From the NCBI RefSeq assembly GCF_009762775.1, contig NZ_CP046401.1, positions 6,832,001 to 6,896,000 on the forward strand: 64,000 nucleotides of DNA, given 5' to 3'. The stretch is from Maribellus comscasis. GTDB lineage: Bacteria; Bacteroidota; Bacteroidia; Bacteroidales; Prolixibacteraceae. The notes beneath the pieces were generated by a model that searched no databases, was not told where the DNA came from, and worked only from the letters and a program-made list of their open reading frames with translations. Of the stretch, positions 62,814 to 64,000 are shown in pieces. Position numbers and translations under genes: made by a program. Each line of letters begins with the position of its first letter. The first letter of the stretch is position 1.

Positions 62814-64000
62814 TTATTTTACCCTGAAAATACGGTTTTCCTTCCAGATTTGGTTAAACATATCAGTAGTTCTAACGGTGAGCGTGTATGTCCCCGGTTC
62901 TAAACCACCTGGAAGTTTTCCCTTCCACATATGATGACAGATGCCGGGGTAATCCATCGCATAGCCAAACACTTCATCAAGCGGCTGATTATCCACTATA
63001 ATTTTCAGAAAGCTGCTTTTTTTATACATTTCAAAACATGCCGGATCAACAGTTTGGACGGTATCCATTCGAATCCAGCTTTTATCATGGTTGACTGACA
63101 TTTCGACTATTGAACGGTCTGAACCGGCAAAAACATTTACCAAAACCTTTGTCGTATCCAATGCGTCTTTTTCTATCTCTTCCGGAATATAAATATTCAT
63201 CTGATAATCGGCAGGGCGTCGCGCTGCTTTAAAGCGAACGCTATATTTATTTCCATCGAAAGTAATAATGGAATACCCATTTGGAGCTCCGTCGTTCATA
63301 GTAGCATGCGGAATACCCCGTTCATCTTTTAAACCACACCACCAGCTTCCACAAACAGTTGCATTAATAAGATGATGATGCGTTGCTTTCCCCTGCCACC
63401 CCATTTCACTATCTACAAAAACATTAATTTGCTCATGCACATGACCGGAAATCGAAAATGTATGCTCCCTGTTTTGAATTAGCTGATACATTTCCTCCTG
63501 GTTATCACAGGCAATAATTGGTGCGTGCATCATTAACACAACTAGTTTATCTTTGGGAACAAATTGCAGGTAATTTTTTATAAAAGTAAGTTGCTTTCTG
63601 GTGAAGTGAGGATAATATTTCCCCTTTTTGTCAAAATAAATATTGTTTATTGAAATAAAGGCAACCTGTCCGTATTCAAAAGCGTAGGTGCTTGGGCCAA
63701 AAAAATGTTCAAACGTGTTGTCTCTTTCCCTGTTGGTTTTTGCATTACGATCGTTGTCATGATTTCCGAAAACATTGTACCAGGGGATTCCTATTTGCGC
63801 TATTCCCTGACTGACATCATCCATCAGCCCAGGGTCGTCTGCGACAATATCTCCCAAAGAAACTCCAAAACTTGCGTCATTTGTTCCAATCAACTCTTCC
63901 ACAATATCATGAAATACATAATTAACTTCCTTCATTCCCCGCGCCTGCGGATCTCCAAAAAACAAGGCAGAAAAGGTTTCACTTTCTTCTTGCTGAACCA
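62814..64000 (-). CDS. Calcineurin-like metallophosphoesterase, 5' end outside the window
   Basis: The frame is open to the end of the window, so the N-terminus (signal peptide and perhaps a small beta domain) is missing. The visible part begins FFGDPQARGMKEVNYVFHDIVEELIG and has GVSLGDIVADDPGLM, VFGNHDNDRN, LMMHAPI and SGHVHEQ. These are the metal motifs of the calcineurin-like fold, here with GDPQ as in Bacteroidota MetallophosN/C proteins. The C-terminal beta-sandwich (YTLTVRTTDMFNQIWKENRIFRV) fits the MetallophosC domain. It heads the operon with the YidR-like and PHP genes. Confidence 0.88.
   Translation of the reverse strand, partial: VQQEESETFSALFFGDPQARGMKEVNYVFHDIVEELIGTNDASFGVSLGDIVADDPGLMDDVSQGIAQIGIPWYNVFGNHDNDRNAKTNRERDNTFEHFFGPSTYAFEYGQVAFISINNIYFDKKGKYYPHFTRKQLTFIKNYLQFVPKDKLVVLMMHAPIIACDNQEEMYQLIQNREHTFSISGHVHEQINVFVDSEMGWQGKATHHHLINATVCGSWWCGLKDERGIPHATMNDGAPNGYSIITFDGNKYSVRFKAARRPADYQMNIYIPEEIEKDALDTTKVLVNVFAGSDRSIVEMSVNHDKSWIRMDTVQTVDPACFEMYKKSSFLKIIVDNQPLDEVFGYAMDYPGICHHMWKGKLPGGLEPGTYTLTVRTTDMFNQIWKENRIFRVK

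Overview
The window reads as chromosome from a member of the Bacteroidota, probably a Bacteroidales/Marinilabiliales-type glycan degrader. The evidence is a TonB-dependent receptor, BF3164-like six-bladed propeller lipoproteins, long MacB/FtsX-type permeases ending in ALRYE, TAnnTTTG promoter elements, a non-canonical DnaG-like primase of the kind carried by Bacteroidota mobile elements, and a long run of secreted carbohydrate-active and phosphoesterase genes. No rRNA, tRNA, CRISPR array or complete insertion sequence was recognised by eye.

Layout. (1) 1-9186 is core or host-like: the 3' end of an FGGY sugar kinase, a TonB receptor, a sensor-type PP2C/SpoIIE phosphatase, a fabG / sulfotransferase / PfkB kinase operon, a sirtuin and mnmE. 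(2) 9169-30920 is a putative integrative mobilizable element of about 21.7 kb. It is bounded by a 19-bp direct repeat: one copy is the last codons and stop of mnmE, and the other lies at 30902-30920. The left arm carries a tyrosine integrase, a membrane protein, an excisionase-like HTH protein, a VapE-type helicase, a GGTA-iteron region that may be an origin, a Toprim primase, an oriT-like hairpin region and a translationally coupled mobilization operon. The rest holds four tandem FtsX/MacB-like permeases plus decayed copies, an HU-like protein, a Schlafen/AlbA_2 protein and a DUF3843-like protein.

(3) 31377-39166, just outside the right att copy, is a plus-strand cluster that I regard as the most interesting system here. 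It contains a TIR protein that keeps the catalytic Glu in a SARM1-like WVxKE motif and has a membrane anchor, a coupled exported TPR protein with twelve 46-residue repeats, a PGDYG-like protein, and a two-TM, tandem-Rossmann (RCK-like) protein ending in a RyR domain. Together they suggest a TIR nucleotide-signal to RyR-channel signalling or immunity pathway.

(4) 39252-47158, minus strand: lipoate ligase, then an RND permease followed by three six-bladed propeller proteins. (5) 47454-64000, minus strand: a catabolic locus with a BNR sialidase-like protein, an MFS transporter, three metallophosphoesterases, a PHP protein, a YidR-like propeller, a GH28 enzyme, a GH172 (DUF2961) enzyme and two paralogous large proteins that join a propeller to an alpha/alpha-barrel-like domain. 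No SusC/SusD pair is inside the window. All functional statements come from reading motifs by eye; no database search was possible.
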